Assembly: GCA_020696955.1 (NCBI GenBank) | Contig: JAJFBK010000093.1 | Coordinates: 1 to 6,844 of the forward strand | Reading direction: 5' to 3' | DNA length: 6,844 nucleotides | Source of the DNA: Patescibacteria group bacterium | Lineage (GTDB): Bacteria; Patescibacteria; UBA1384; CAILIB01 | Shown here: one piece after another, positions 6,480-6,844 of the stretch | How positions within the stretch are numbered: the stretch's first letter is position 1 | Layout of the letters: the number at the start of each line of letters is the position of its first letter | The notes under the pieces: model-generated | The model's database searches: none | What the model saw: the letters and a program-made list of their open reading frames with translations, nothing else | Told to the model about the DNA's origin: nothing | Made by a program: the position numbers and the translations under genes

Positions 6480-6520
6480 CGACTCGCCTATTTTTTCTTT
6501 AGGAGGGCGTCATTTTTTAG
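6478..6520 (+). terminator. Candidate intrinsic terminator for the dnaX-ferredoxin-nfo operon
   Basis: Starting within the nfo stop codon, GACG (6478-6481) pairs with CGTC (6508-6511), CTC with GGG, and CCTA (6487-6490) with TAGG (6500-6503), around a T-rich loop of nine bases. There is one bulged A and one G-A mismatch. Six Ts follow at 6513-6518 on the plus strand. The stem is weaker than the neighbouring one, so support is moderate. Most of it lies within the 3' coding end of the converging mscL-type gene. Confidence 0.5.
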
Positions 6521-6844
6521 TACGAATTTGGCAGCGATATATACCACTAAAGCTACTATCAAGAAGCTGATGATGGCATTGAGCACTAATCCTACCTTGA
6601 ACACTGAGTCATGGAACTCAATCTGGAGTCCCTGCAATTTTCCCTGTGGGGAAACCAGCGAAATAAAGGGGGTGATCAGACCTTCTACCAAAGTTTTTAC
6701 CAGGTCGTTTACGGCATTACCAATTACGACACCGACGGCCAGGGGAACTATTCCGTACTCACTCATGAAACTTTTAAATCCCCTCAGGACGCCAAGCCTG
6801 GCTTTGACGTCCTCTTTTACCTGGGGAAGGATAACTGGAGGAAC
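6488..6844 (-). CDS. mscL: Large-conductance mechanosensitive channel MscL, start beyond right edge
   Basis: MscL is a pentameric inner-membrane channel that opens under membrane tension to release solutes during osmotic downshock. Numbering from the internal ATG at 6764-6766, TM1 spans about 5-37 with the family hallmark LAVGVVIG (9-16), and TM2 about 55-83. A short loop of roughly 16 residues joins them. The protein ends in a lysine-rich tail (LLKKK) with no cytoplasmic helical bundle. The frame stays open upstream of that ATG to the window edge, adding 26 codons. The last of these (LRGFKSF) resemble the N-terminal amphipathic helix found before TM1 in MscL, so the real start is probably outside the window. 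No ATG, GTG or TTG start occurs in that extension. A start at 6766 (92 residues) would lose the helix. It converges on nfo with an 8-base gap. Confidence 0.82.
   Translation of the reverse strand, partial: VPPVILPQVKEDVKARLGVLRGFKSFMSEYGIVPLAVGVVIGNAVNDLVKTLVEGLITPFISLVSPQGKLQGLQIEFHDSVFKVGLVLNAIISFLIVALVVYIAAKFVLKNDALLKKK

Overview
The window is a compact stretch of bacterial chromosome with roughly balanced base composition and almost no non-coding DNA. Every reading frame uses ordinary bacterial starts and TAA/TAG/TGA stops. No mobile element, CRISPR array, rRNA or tRNA is visible, and no gene-free gap exceeds 300 bases. The gene set fits a streamlined bacterium, possibly Patescibacteria/CPR: a PilB-PilC-PilM type IV pilus cluster, a short DnaX with a Firmicutes-like C-terminal domain, a three-cysteine ferredoxin, endonuclease IV and a MscL with no C-terminal bundle. 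That placement is inference; no phylogenetic marker here settles it.

Left part (1-3646, minus strand): a type IV pilus operon read right to left, pilB (assembly ATPase), pilC (inner-membrane platform) and pilM (cytoplasmic actin-like protein, cut by the left edge). PilB and PilC are separated by one base. The standout feature is PilB: its first ~92 residues look like a complete HU/IHF-type nucleoid protein fold, joined by an acidic, proline-rich linker to the normal MshEN plus T2SSE ATPase. The DNA-binding arm of that HU-like domain has lost its basic residues but keeps a proline at the tip.

Middle (3647-3778): a 132-base divergent promoter region. Each side has a candidate extended -10 element. 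The pilB side has a strong but closely spaced Shine-Dalgarno. The dnaX side has none, and its predicted transcript would start only a few bases before the ATG.

Right part (3779-6479, plus strand): dnaX (clamp-loader ATPase), a small ferredoxin gene 8 bases downstream, and nfo (endonuclease IV), which overlaps the ferredoxin gene by 16 bases. The three look co-transcribed and link replication, an electron carrier and base-excision repair. The ferredoxin has Ala in place of the second cluster cysteine, so a [3Fe-4S] cluster is likely. At the far right a mscL-type channel gene (minus strand) converges on nfo with an 8-base gap. Each of the two convergent genes appears to carry the other's intrinsic terminator inside its own 3' coding end. 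The mscL frame stays open to the right edge, so its true start is probably outside the window.
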